Source: an uncultured Bacteroidales bacterium (GTDB lineage: Bacteria; Bacteroidota; Bacteroidia; Bacteroidales; Paludibacteraceae). Taken from it: a DNA stretch of 15,073 bases. Where the stretch lies: the NCBI GenBank assembly GCA_903929065.1, contig CAIYTJ010000093.1, forward strand, positions 1 through 15,073. Reading direction: 5' to 3'. Numbering within the stretch: position 1 is the stretch's first letter; every line of letters begins with the position of its first letter. The position numbers and the translations under genes were made by a program. This document shows positions 1-8,560 of this stretch, one piece after another. The notes beneath the pieces were generated by a model. That model was not told the origin of the DNA. It searched no databases and worked only from the letters and a program-made list of their open reading frames with translations.

Positions 1-2
1 GT

Positions 3-3000
3 TCGGTACCTACTATGGGCGTTTGGGAATATTTTGCAAATCCGGTTGAGGTATGGAACGGAACGACTTTCAGAGCTTCGTATGCAACGCTTAAAGGTGC
101 TTTTGATAAAATTAACGATGGAACTTGGACAGGACCTTCAGGTGATTTGATTATAAAATTCAGAGGAAATACCACCGAAACAGCCAGTGCGGTTTTAAAT
201 GCAAGCGGCACCGGTTCTTCCAATTATTCCCATTTGACAATTTATCCCGTTCGAAGCGGTGTGACCGTAACGGGTTCGCTTGCAACTCCGTTGGTTGATT
301 TGAATGGTGCTGATAATGTTGTTTTCGATGGGCATAAAGATGGTACCGGATCGACCCCGGAATTTACATTCTCAAATACAAGCACTTCATCCACGGCCGG
401 AACTTCAACATTCCGATTTATAAATGATGCTGTTGGCAATACCATTCAAAATTCCACGATAAAAGGTTCGACAACCGATGCAACCGGTGGTATTATTTTC
501 TTTAGTACCACTTCCGGAACAACTGGGAATGATGCAAACACGATTCAGAATAATTCAATCACTAATACAGCCGATGCCAACCGGCCATTGAATGCAATTT
601 ATTCAACTGGCACTTCTACAAAGGAAAACAGTCAGATCATCATTCAAAATAATAATTTTTATGATTTTCTGAATAAAGGCACTGCTTCAAACGGCATTTA
701 TTTAGGTTCAAATACAACGGCTTGGACAATTTCCGGAAATAGTTTTTACGAAACAACTTCATTTATTCCAACAGCAGGTGTTTCATATAATGTGCTGCAA
801 ATCAATAACACAGCAGGAGTTAACTTTTCCATAGCCGATAATTACTTTGGTGGTAAAGCTGCTCTTTGTGCCGGAGCCGCATGGACCAAAACAAATGCAC
901 AAAACAATGCTTTCACAGCCATCAACCTGAATATTGGAACTGATACTGTAACTACTATTCAACATAATATTGTCAGGAATATATCCTGGGGCAATTCAGG
1001 AGCGGCTTCGTGGACAGGAATAAATCTTACTGCCGGAAAGGCAAACATTGGAACCATTACCGGAAATATAATCGGAAATCAGATTGGAACCGGTTCAATA
1101 ACTGTTACAGGTGGAGCTACAGCAACCAATGTTTATGGAATTTATATTTCCAGTACCGGAGTTGTTGATTGCCAAAACAATACGATTGCTTCAGTTACTG
1201 TTGCAAACGGAGCAACGCTGGCATCAAATTTCTACGGTATTTATAAGTCGGCAACTTCGGGCACAACAACTATCAATGAAAATACCATTGGAAGCAGCAC
1301 AGTTTCTAACAGCATTTATGCCAGCTCAGGCAGTACTTCCAATGCACAAAGTGTATATGGAATTTATAGTTCAGGAAGTGGTACGGTAACTGTCAGCGGA
1401 AATACAGTTGCCAATTTAAACAATGGCACTACCAATACAACTGCGGGAACGGCCGGACTTATTAACGGTATTACTTCCACCGATGGAACACTTACTTTAT
1501 CAAATAATAAAATCAGTAATCTTACCATTGCCAATGCTAATACGGCAACAAATAATACAGCTTCAGTAATCGGGTTGGCACTTACAGGAACATCTTCTGC
1601 AAAAACTATTTCGGGCAATACGATTAATAATTTATCAAACACCTACGCCACTTTTGCCGGCAGAGTGATTGGTTTGTATTACGAAGGTAGCACTTCAGGA
1701 ACAAATGAAATTTCGAAAAACTTTATAAATACGCTGACAACAACCGGAACTTCCGGTGCAAGTTTACTGGGAATTCAGATAGTGTCCGGCGTTTCAACGT
1801 ATTCTAACAACATTATAAACCTGGGCAGTGCCAATCAGAATACCATTTATGGCATTTACGATACCGGAGCGGCTTCACAAACTTGTAATTTGTATTTTAA
1901 TACGGTTTATATCAGCGGAGTAGTAGCGGCCGGTGCTTATAATTCGTATGCTTTTTACAGTGCGGCTGCTTCAAATACCCGCAACTACCGGAATAATATT
2001 TTTTATAATGCTCGAACCAGAAGTGCAGGTACAAGTTCCCATTTTGCCGTTTATTATAATGTAACGGGAGTTTCAAATCTCACTGCCGATTACAACGATT
2101 ATTACACGTCAGCCGGTACAGGAGCGGTTCTTGCCTATTATGGTGCAAACAGAACTACCTTAGCTGCGTTTAAAACGGCCATCACACCACAAGATCCAAA
2201 CAGTTTAAATACCAATCCAACCTTCACGCTTGCCGGTTCAACAGTTGCTTCGGATTATCAGCTTGGAGTTAGTCTAAATGGTATTACCGGAACCGGAATT
2301 GGCGTGGATTACGGGTCAAATTCAAGAGGTTCAACGCCTACTGTTGGTGCCTGGGAACGAAATCTGAACAAATGGAAAGGAACAACCAGCAATGATTGGA
2401 ATACATCCACTAATTGGACTGGAAATACAATACCGGCTGTTGATGCAACTATTATTTTTGATCCGGCACCGATTAATCATTGTGTGATGGATCAGGATCG
2501 TTCGGTGACAAATATTATCAATGCTCAATCCACTTACCGAATGGTGACAAACGGTCATAAACTAACCGTGAAAGGGAACCTGAACTTTACCGGCGGAGCA
2601 CAAATCGATGCTTCTGCCACCAACTCCACTGTTGAATTTGCTGGAACAACACAAACCATTCCGGCTGGATCATTTTATAACGATGCCATTTATAATCTGA
2701 CAATTAACAATCCGAATAATGTTACCCTAAATGGAACGTTACGTTTGTTGAATAATATTTTAGCACCTTTGGGGCAATTGGATGCAACGACGTATCAACC
2801 GGTTGTTTCTTATGCAGGTTCAACGTCACAAACTATTGAAGGAAGCCGGTATCTGAATGATGAAGTTACCAAACTGACTATAGATAATGCAAGTGGAGTT
2901 ACGCTGAATACAGATTTCACGGTTGATACTTTACTGACTGTCAATTCCGGAAAATACCTTGTGATTCCTACAGAAACCCAATTGAATGTAATCGGAACAA

Positions 3001-4448
3001 TAACCAATAATGCAGGTGTTGGTGGTATTTATATCAGATCCGATTCATTGACTGCCAACGGAACATTGATTTTCCATAATCTCCAAAATTCGCCCGTTTT
3101 GGCAACCGTTGAAATGTATACAAAAGCCTATTATGACCCAAGCGGACCGGCAGGATATAAATACAAATGGCAATATTTCGGAACTCCGCTGGCAAAAACA
3201 CCGTTTTATGGATATGGGCTTTTTGATGGATCCTATGTTCGTAAATGGGTTGAGTCGGGAACAACCATTTCCAACCATTGGATAAATGTACCGATTACCG
3301 ATTCACTTTATACTTTCAAAGGGTATGAAATTACACAGACAGATCCCAAGTTTATCTATTTTCAGGGTCAGTTGGTCAATTCGGATTATAGTTCAGGTCA
3401 ATTGCCTTATACGTCATCGGCTTTATATCCCGGCGAAAGTGTTCTGGCAAATTCATATACTTCCGCTATCGATATTCGCCAGTTGAATTTCGGATCGCAA
3501 ATGGAATGGACGGTTTATATGTATAATTGCGGTTCGTACAACGACTGGAATATTTCAGGAGCTGGTAATACGCCCGGGAATTCACCCGGACAATATACTT
3601 CCGTTCCTATTTTTACAGCCGGATATGGCGGATTGCCAAGTCAGATTCCTTCGATGAATGCTTTTTTAGTAAAGGCAATGAGTGTCAGTGCTAATGCAAC
3701 ACTATCCTATTCATATACTAACTCGGCGGTGAAAAACACCGATTTACAACATGTGAAACGTTTTAAATCTCCGGCTACTACTGAAAAATCATTTACCATA
3801 CTCGATGTAACCGGTTCGCGATTTGCTGACCGTATGTGGTTATTTTCCGATCCGGCTTGTACACATAGCTTTGATAATGGCTGGGATGGCGTAAAAGCAT
3901 TTGGTTCAGCACTTTATCCACAAATTTATTCCGTGGAAGCAGATGGCAACTACCAAACGGATGGAGTTAACGATATTCATAATACAGATATTGGTTTCAA
4001 GGCCGGCGAAGATTCGGTTTACACACTCACTGTTACACATCAGAATATGGAAACGCTGTATCCGACCATTTATCTGGAGGATTTGAAAAACAATACCACT
4101 ACCGATATTTCGCAAAGCGGAACACAGTTTACCTTTGTTGCACATGCTACTGATACGATTTCTAAACGTTTCAGAATAGTTACAAGTACGGGAATTGTTT
4201 CTGCAACCAATACGGAAACGGTTGGTAAATTGAAGGTTTTCAGTTCAAATCACACTGTTTTTGTACATAATACGGAAAATCTGCACGGAGAATTATCCAT
4301 TTACGATATTTCAGGACAACTTGTTTCGAAACAATCGTTCGGAACTGGCATATCAACATTCCCATTAAATCTGGGATCGGGAATTTATATTGCCAAAGTT
4401 TTGTCAGGGAAAAATAAAGTGGTTTCGAGATTGGTAATACATGATTAA
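3..4448 (+). CDS. Giant secreted beta-helix protein with T9SS type A C-terminal sorting domain, 5' end outside window
   Basis: The frame is open to the left edge and there is no signal peptide after the first ATG at 15, so this is the 3' part of a longer gene; 1477 residues follow that ATG. Numbering from it, residues 1-780 are rich in Asn, Thr, Ser and Gly, with recurring GNTI/NNTI and YGIY motifs (Y374, Y407, Y448, Y612), typical of right-handed parallel beta-helices. The module ends at S773-TPTVGAWE, and a matching SVPTMGVWE lies at the window edge. A segment with SNDWN...NW starts near W787, followed by beta-rich repeats to about 1020. A globular pre-sorting region (including DRMWLFSD and FDNGWDG) follows. 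Residues 1404-1477 form the sorting domain (KLKVFSSN, LSIYDISGQLV, GIYIAKV, ending KVVSRLVIHD). By family knowledge such proteins cross the outer membrane by T9SS and are released or surface anchored. The substrate or ligand cannot be told; adhesin or polysaccharide-binding roles are possible. Confidence 0.9.
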   Translation, partial: SVPTMGVWEYFANPVEVWNGTTFRASYATLKGAFDKINDGTWTGPSGDLIIKFRGNTTETASAVLNASGTGSSNYSHLTIYPVRSGVTVTGSLATPLVDLNGADNVVFDGHKDGTGSTPEFTFSNTSTSSTAGTSTFRFINDAVGNTIQNSTIKGSTTDATGGIIFFSTTSGTTGNDANTIQNNSITNTADANRPLNAIYSTGTSTKENSQIIIQNNNFYDFLNKGTASNGIYLGSNTTAWTISGNSFYETTSFIPTAGVSYNVLQINNTAGVNFSIADNYFGGKAALCAGAAWTKTNAQNNAFTAINLNIGTDTVTTIQHNIVRNISWGNSGAASWTGINLTAGKANIGTITGNIIGNQIGTGSITVTGGATATNVYGIYISSTGVVDCQNNTIASVTVANGATLASNFYGIYKSATSGTTTINENTIGSSTVSNSIYASSGSTSNAQSVYGIYSSGSGTVTVSGNTVANLNNGTTNTTAGTAGLINGITSTDGTLTLSNNKISNLTIANANTATNNTASVIGLALTGTSSAKTISGNTINNLSNTYATFAGRVIGLYYEGSTSGTNEISKNFINTLTTTGTSGASLLGIQIVSGVSTYSNNIINLGSANQNTIYGIYDTGAASQTCNLYFNTVYISGVVAAGAYNSYAFYSAAASNTRNYRNNIFYNARTRSAGTSSHFAVYYNVTGVSNLTADYNDYYTSAGTGAVLAYYGANRTTLAAFKTAITPQDPNSLNTNPTFTLAGSTVASDYQLGVSLNGITGTGIGVDYGSNSRGSTPTVGAWERNLNKWKGTTSNDWNTSTNWTGNTIPAVDATIIFDPAPINHCVMDQDRSVTNIINAQSTYRMVTNGHKLTVKGNLNFTGGAQIDASATNSTVEFAGTTQTIPAGSFYNDAIYNLTINNPNNVTLNGTLRLLNNILAPLGQLDATTYQPVVSYAGSTSQTIEGSRYLNDEVTKLTIDNASGVTLNTDFTVDTLLTVNSGKYLVIPTETQLNVIGTITNNAGVGGIYIRSDSLTANGTLIFHNLQNSPVLATVEMYTKAYYDPSGPAGYKYKWQYFGTPLAKTPFYGYGLFDGSYVRKWVESGTTISNHWINVPITDSLYTFKGYEITQTDPKFIYFQGQLVNSDYSSGQLPYTSSALYPGESVLANSYTSAIDIRQLNFGSQMEWTVYMYNCGSYNDWNISGAGNTPGNSPGQYTSVPIFTAGYGGLPSQIPSMNAFLVKAMSVSANATLSYSYTNSAVKNTDLQHVKRFKSPATTEKSFTILDVTGSRFADRMWLFSDPACTHSFDNGWDGVKAFGSALYPQIYSVEADGNYQTDGVNDIHNTDIGFKAGEDSVYTLTVTHQNMETLYPTIYLEDLKNNTTTDISQSGTQFTFVAHATDTISKRFRIVTSTGIVSATNTETVGKLKVFSSNHTVFVHNTENLHGELSIYDISGQLVSKQSFGTGISTFPLNLGSGIYIAKVLSGKNKVVSRLVIHD

Positions 4449-4480
4449 AAAAAAACGCCTCAAATGAGGCGTTTTTTTTT
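4447..4480. terminator. Bidirectional intrinsic terminator between convergent genes
   Basis: A 7-bp GC-rich stem (ACGCCTC at 4455-4461, GAGGCGT at 4466-4472) has a 4-base loop, with an A run on the left and a T run on the right. It therefore reads as stem plus U-tract on both strands. It sits directly after the stop of the beta-helix gene and 16 bases beyond the stop of the opposing lipoprotein gene, so it probably ends both transcripts. Confidence 0.9.
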
Positions 4481-4495
4481 GTGGTAAGTCATATA

Positions 4496-5638
4496 TCAAT
4501 ATCGCACATAAACCGAACGAATGTAGGAAACCGCTTGATTGTAAATAGGCTTTGTGAATTCGATAAACATATCCTGTGGGGATGGCGGCATTTGAGGATC
4601 GCGGGTACACATTTTCTTCTCTTCACTGGTCAAAGCACGGTCATCGCCTTTGTAATTTGCCCAGGTTGTATTCCATACATAAGTGCCGGTCAGATTTTTC
4701 CGTTGCAATTCCTGATTGGATTGCGCGTCGATAATTCGCAGGCTCAACACGCCACCTGACGATATTTCGCGACGGAAAGTGGTCATTTTTGCCGTCACTG
4801 TGTTATACGAATTGTACGTTTTTCCTTCCACTTTTACTGTTCCAACAATGACGCTGTCGCGTTTTAACTCGGCTGTATTGCTTGATTCACGGATATTTCC
4901 AACCGAGAAATCTTCGAAATTCAACACAAGGTATTGATGCGGATTTTTCATATTTTCCTGACGGGCTTCTTCCTGCGTATAATACCGCACAAAACGGTTT
5001 TTGGAATTTTGACGGATTTCAGCCATCAGGTTATTATAAAAGAAATCGGCAGAATATTGAAAATTGGCATTGGTGTATGGTTTTTGAACAACCACCCTCA
5101 ACGTGGCATAATAACGTGATTCGTCAATTCTATTCAAAACGTCTTTATATCCAGCAACGTACCGGTTTGCATTCTGGAAATACTGCCATGCAACGCGCGC
5201 CTGATCCAAATCTCCTGCTTTTAGTGCATTCAATCCAAGATTGTATGAATTTTCTGCTGCCAGTTGTTTAGCTTTAGCCATTTCAGCAACGTATTCGGAA
5301 GGTCTTGGAATAAGTTCCAACGCTTTCGGACAATTGTAAATAGAGTTCGCTAATTGATTTAGTTTTTCGTACTGTGAAACTACCACATCAAATTTGTCAG
5401 GACCATTAGCCAGCATGGCATTGTCAATTTCGCGCTGAGCAGTTGTTTGTACCAACGGATAAGCTTGTACGAGTACAGACTGTGCATTTTTGTTGGTTGG
5501 ACTGGAACGCAACCGGTCAATTGCTTCCAAACAGGCTTTGTAATAATCGCCATGTTGATAAGCTGTTTTTCCTGAAGAACATGACGCCACAAGGAAAATT
5601 ACAAAAGAATACAATAAAATGTGATTAAACTTTTTCAT
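4496..5638 (-). CDS. Outer-membrane-type lipoprotein with TPR-like helical N-terminal half, function unknown
   Basis: This 380-residue protein starts MKKFNHILLY with a hydrophobic stretch and lipobox LVASC, giving lipidated Cys20 followed by SSGK. No Asp is at +2, so outer-membrane delivery is likely in a Bacteroidota cell. Residues about 25-60 (YQHGDYYKACLEAIDRL) and 132-163 (YNLGLNALKAGDLDQARVAW) resemble tetratricopeptide helices. Residues 175-380 appear mixed alpha/beta, with several beta-strand-like runs (ATLRVVVQKPY, HQYLVLNFEDFSV, GTVKVEGKTYNSYNTVTA) and an Arg/Tyr-rich end. I do not recognise a named family. The gene begins 41 bases after argS on the same strand with no terminator between them, so it may be cotranscribed with argS. 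The ATG choice is supported by the clean signal sequence. It could be an envelope assembly or stress lipoprotein, but that is a guess. Confidence 0.85.
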   Translation of the reverse strand: MKKFNHILLYSFVIFLVASCSSGKTAYQHGDYYKACLEAIDRLRSSPTNKNAQSVLVQAYPLVQTTAQREIDNAMLANGPDKFDVVVSQYEKLNQLANSIYNCPKALELIPRPSEYVAEMAKAKQLAAENSYNLGLNALKAGDLDQARVAWQYFQNANRYVAGYKDVLNRIDESRYYATLRVVVQKPYTNANFQYSADFFYNNLMAEIRQNSKNRFVRYYTQEEARQENMKNPHQYLVLNFEDFSVGNIRESSNTAELKRDSVIVGTVKVEGKTYNSYNTVTAKMTTFRREISSGGVLSLRIIDAQSNQELQRKNLTGTYVWNTTWANYKGDDRALTSEEKKMCTRDPQMPPSPQDMFIEFTKPIYNQAVSYIRSVYVRY

Positions 5639-5679
5639 AAGGCAATTGTAAATCGTATATGATTAAATTGTAAATAATT

Positions 5680-7473
5680 CTACATTCTTTCTGGAACATC
5701 GATTCCAAGCAATCCCATTCCGGTCTTTATAACCGAAGCAACCGATTCGGAAAGTACCAACCGGAATTGTTTCAAATCCGGATTTTCTTCTTTCAAAATA
5801 GTAAAATCGTGGTAGAACTGATTGTATTCTTTCACCAGTTCATAAATGTAATTGGCAATCAATGCCGGACTGAATTCTTCACCGGCCAACCGAACAACTG
5901 ACGGAAACTCGTTCAACAATTGTACGAGGGAACTTTCTTTTTCGGAGATATCCAATTCATTATTATTCAGTGAACTGAAATCAATTTTCTGTTCGGTGGC
6001 TTTCCGCAAAACCGATTTTATCCGGGCATGCGTGTATTGAATAAACGGTCCGGTATTTCCATTAAAATCAATGGATTCCTTCGGGTTAAAAGTCATATTT
6101 TTGCGTGGATCGACTTTCAAAATAAAATATTTAAGTGATCCCAGACCGACCATGCGAACAATCGCCTCAATTTCTTCCGATGTGCAATTATCGAGTTTCC
6201 CCAGTTCCTGAGACGTTTCGCGAGCCGTTTCAATCATTTCTTCCATTAAATCATCAGCATCAACCACCGTTCCTTCACGGCTTTTCATTTTTCCTTCGGG
6301 CAATTCCACCATTCCGTATGAGAAATGTACGAGGCTTTTTCCCCATTCGAAACCAAGTTTATCCAGCAAAATGGAAAGTACCTGGAAATGATAATTCTGC
6401 TCGTTACCTACCACATACACCATTTTATTGATGGGATAATCATTGTAACGAAGTTTGGCGGTTCCAATATCCTGTGTCATATACACCGAAGTTCCATCGG
6501 CACGAAGCAGCAGTTTTTCATCCAACCCATCTCCAGTTAAATCAGCCCAAACCGATCCATCTTCGCGGCGATAAAAGGCTTTCATGGCTTCACCACGTTC
6601 CACTTCCGATTTGCCTTCGAGATAGGTTTGTGATTCGTAATATATTTTATCAAAACTTACTCCCAGTTGGTTGTAAGTCTTATCAAATCCTGCATATACC
6701 CAACCATTCATCATTTCCCAGAGCTGACGCACTTCTGCATCATTATTTTCCCAGGCCAACAGCATTTTTTGAGCTTCAAGAATGAGCGAAGCCGACTTTT
6801 TAGCTTCTTCCTCAGTCATTCCGTTTTCCATCAATTCCTTGATTTCGGCTTTGTAATGTTTATCGAAAATAACATAGTATTTACCCACCAAATGGTCGCC
6901 TTTCAAACCGGAACTTTCAGGAGTCTCACCGTTACCAAACAATTTCCACGCCAACATCGACTTGCAAATATGAATGCCACGGTCGTTTACAATATTGGTT
7001 TTCACTACTTTCCATCCATTGGCTTGTTGAATTTCTGCAATGCTGTGGCCGAGTAAATTATTGCGGATATGACCAAGGTGAAGCGGTTTATTGGTGTTTG
7101 GCGATGAATATTCAATCATCATCAACTTGGAATTTTCATCGGCAAAAATAATTCCAAAACTTTCAGCAGCATGTATTTCAGCAAGTGTTTTCAACCAGTA
7201 ACTTTTGCTGATATTCAAATTCAGAAAGCCTTTTATCACATTAAAACCGGAAATGAGTGGATTGCTTTTTTTGAGAAATTCACCGATTTCCTGACCGGCT
7301 TGTTCGGGTGATTTTCGGGCAGCTTTTACAAACGGAAAAATTACCACGGTCAGGTCGCCGTCGAATTCTTTTTTTGTTTTTTGAAGTTGTATCTGATTAG
7401 CTTCAGCATCAAAGCCATAAAGAGTTTTGACTGCTTCGGAAACTGCTGCTACAAGAATGGATTCTAAATTCAT
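5680..7473 (-). CDS. argS: Arginyl-tRNA synthetase
   Basis: This class I aminoacyl-tRNA synthetase joins arginine to tRNA-Arg using ATP in the cytoplasm. I chose ATG at 7473 (597 residues) over an in-frame TTG three codons upstream, because ATG is the usual start and the protein then begins MNLESILV. In order: an N-terminal tRNA-contacting domain (about 1-100); the catalytic fold with the HIGH-class motif HLGH at 132-135 inside SSPNTNKPLHLGHIRNN; the second signature in the variant form GKMKSREGT at 394-402; and a helical anticodon-binding DALR-type domain from about 450, with TGPFIQYTHARI near its start. Length is normal for bacterial ArgRS. A Bacteroidota-type promoter lies just upstream, and the lipoprotein gene follows at 41 bases. 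Recognition is secure. Confidence 0.97.
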   Translation of the reverse strand: MNLESILVAAVSEAVKTLYGFDAEANQIQLQKTKKEFDGDLTVVIFPFVKAARKSPEQAGQEIGEFLKKSNPLISGFNVIKGFLNLNISKSYWLKTLAEIHAAESFGIIFADENSKLMMIEYSSPNTNKPLHLGHIRNNLLGHSIAEIQQANGWKVVKTNIVNDRGIHICKSMLAWKLFGNGETPESSGLKGDHLVGKYYVIFDKHYKAEIKELMENGMTEEEAKKSASLILEAQKMLLAWENNDAEVRQLWEMMNGWVYAGFDKTYNQLGVSFDKIYYESQTYLEGKSEVERGEAMKAFYRREDGSVWADLTGDGLDEKLLLRADGTSVYMTQDIGTAKLRYNDYPINKMVYVVGNEQNYHFQVLSILLDKLGFEWGKSLVHFSYGMVELPEGKMKSREGTVVDADDLMEEMIETARETSQELGKLDNCTSEEIEAIVRMVGLGSLKYFILKVDPRKNMTFNPKESIDFNGNTGPFIQYTHARIKSVLRKATEQKIDFSSLNNNELDISEKESSLVQLLNEFPSVVRLAGEEFSPALIANYIYELVKEYNQFYHDFTILKEENPDLKQFRLVLSESVASVIKTGMGLLGIDVPERM

Positions 7474-7497
7474 TTTTATCAATTTTTATTCGGACTA

Positions 7498-7530
7498 CAA
7501 AGATACGAAAATTAGTGATAAGTTATAAAA
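7498..7530 (-). promoter_or_regulatory. Predicted promoter of argS (Bacteroidota -7 box)
   Basis: On the minus strand TATCTTTG (7498-7505) matches the Bacteroidota -7 consensus TAnnTTTG exactly. A weak -33 match, TTTT at 7527-7530, is 21 bases upstream, against the expected TTTG at 19-21. A start of transcription near 7491 would leave a leader of about 20 bases before the argS ATG. Confidence 0.6.
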
Positions 7531-7557
7531 GTTTAAATTCAATCCTGTTATAAAGGA

Positions 7558-7593
7558 ACAAAAAAGAGGAACTTTCTTTCGAAAATTCCTCTT
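7558..7593 (-). terminator. Intrinsic terminator of the GH25 lysozyme gene
   Basis: The inverted repeat AAGAGGAA (7564-7571) and TTCCTCTT (7586-7593) gives an 8-bp stem. On the minus strand it is followed by a T run (7560-7565, partly in the stem). It lies 23 bases past the lysozyme stop and before the argS promoter, isolating the two genes. Confidence 0.75.
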
Positions 7594-7616
7594 AAGTTTG
7601 GCTTAAAATATATGGT

Positions 7617-8369
7617 TTAATCAATTTTCTTCTGATACAACAGATTTTTCATGTTTTCAATCGGGCCGTTGAACATATTCAAATCAACATAACCTCGTAT
7701 TCCATTCAGTTTTAATTTGTTGGTGGCTTGCCAGAATGACCATTCTCCCTGAGGTTTTGCTTTATAATCCACTATCCAGAGCTTGCATTTATCCTCCAAA
7801 TGTTCTTTCAAATAAATATTAAAATACCGGTTATTACAATAAACAATCGGATAATGACCTAACTTTTCGTAAATTGTGTTGATGAAATTTGCCAGTTCGG
7901 TAACCACCCAATCTTTTTTTGGCATTCTACGTGAAAACTCGGCATCCAAAACCGGCAGCAAATCGCTGTCTTTGTGTTGTGCAGTAGCCAGAAAATTATT
8001 AGCTTGTTCTTTTCCACCAACTTTATAGGAAAAGAAATGGTAAGACCCTACCAGAATGCCTCGTTTCCTTGCTTCGGTATAGTTAGTAAGGTATTTCGAA
8101 TCTTTATTTTCCGATCCTTCGGAAGCTTTGATAAACATGAAATTTGGTTTCTGTTGACTCAACACTTCCCAGTTAATATCATTCTGATAATGCGAAACAT
8201 CAATTCCCCACACATTTTCCAACGGTTTTACATCTTCGAGAGTCACCGTAGGCTGCTCTACATGGTGAACCTTGTGAGTTGATTTGTGTCTTTTATGCGA
8301 TTTTTTGGCTGAAACCGAAAATTGCATTAGAAGAATAAGGCAAAGGAATGAAATAAGGCGTTTTTGCAT
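7617..8369 (-). CDS. Secreted GH25 family lysozyme (N-acetylmuramidase)
   Basis: GH25 enzymes hydrolyse the beta-1,4 bond between N-acetylmuramic acid and N-acetylglucosamine in peptidoglycan. The 250-residue protein has a signal peptide (MQKRLISFLCLILLMQFSVSA). A short Lys/His-rich linker follows (about 22-37), and the GH25 domain runs from about 52 to 245. The family's acidic residues are all present: D57 in GIDVSHYQ, D142 and E144 in PVLDAEFS (the DxE catalytic pair), and D229 in GYVDLNMF. E84 in IKASEG also fits. The product should act in the periplasm or outside the cell. It lies downstream of alaS on the same strand but is separated from it by the alaS terminator, so it has its own promoter. 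A role in cell-wall turnover, or in attacking or digesting other bacteria, cannot be separated from sequence alone. Confidence 0.93.
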   Translation of the reverse strand: MQKRLISFLCLILLMQFSVSAKKSHKRHKSTHKVHHVEQPTVTLEDVKPLENVWGIDVSHYQNDINWEVLSQQKPNFMFIKASEGSENKDSKYLTNYTEARKRGILVGSYHFFSYKVGGKEQANNFLATAQHKDSDLLPVLDAEFSRRMPKKDWVVTELANFINTIYEKLGHYPIVYCNNRYFNIYLKEHLEDKCKLWIVDYKAKPQGEWSFWQATNKLKLNGIRGYVDLNMFNGPIENMKNLLYQKKID

Positions 8370-8409
8370 GAAAATGAATCAAATGACAGTGAAATAGCGT
8401 TTACTGGCT

Positions 8410-8440
8410 GCAAGATATTAATATAGTTGGTAATCTGAAA
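8410..8440 (-). promoter_or_regulatory. Possible promoter of the GH25 lysozyme gene
   Basis: On the minus strand TTTC (8437-8440) and TATCTTGC (8410-8417) are separated by 19 bases. They approximate the Bacteroidota TTTG / TAnnTTTG pair with one mismatch in the first box and two in the second. A promoter is needed here because the alaS terminator lies just upstream. The match itself is weak. Confidence 0.35.
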
Positions 8441-8504
8441 GCTGTTTCAACTTTTATGGGTAACTTTTCGATTTGTTTTGTTTTGTTTGGAAAGTGATAT
8501 TGCT

Positions 8505-8541
8505 AAAAAAAATGGCGGAATAACTTTTGTCACTCCGCCAA
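8505..8541 (-). terminator. Intrinsic terminator of alaS
   Basis: Read on the minus strand, TGGCGGA (8534-8540) pairs with TCCGCCA (8513-8519), and the inner GTGAC/GTTAT can extend the stem with G-U pairs around an AAAA loop. Eight T residues (8505-8512) follow at once. It lies 20 bases after the alaS stop. Confidence 0.92.
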
Positions 8542-8560
8542 AATGTTTAATCTGAATGTC

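Noticed and set aside
4481..5271. Plus-strand open frames of 60-130 codons across the lipoprotein gene
   Set aside because: They are antisense to a gene with a clear lipoprotein signal and lie behind a terminator; no domain is seen.
6135..7056. Several open frames of 70-130 codons on the plus strand
   Set aside because: They overlap argS in antisense and have no start context or recognisable domain.
7474..7482. TTG start for argS three codons upstream
   Set aside because: The ATG at 7473 is a better start codon and gives the expected N-terminus; the three extra residues add nothing conserved.
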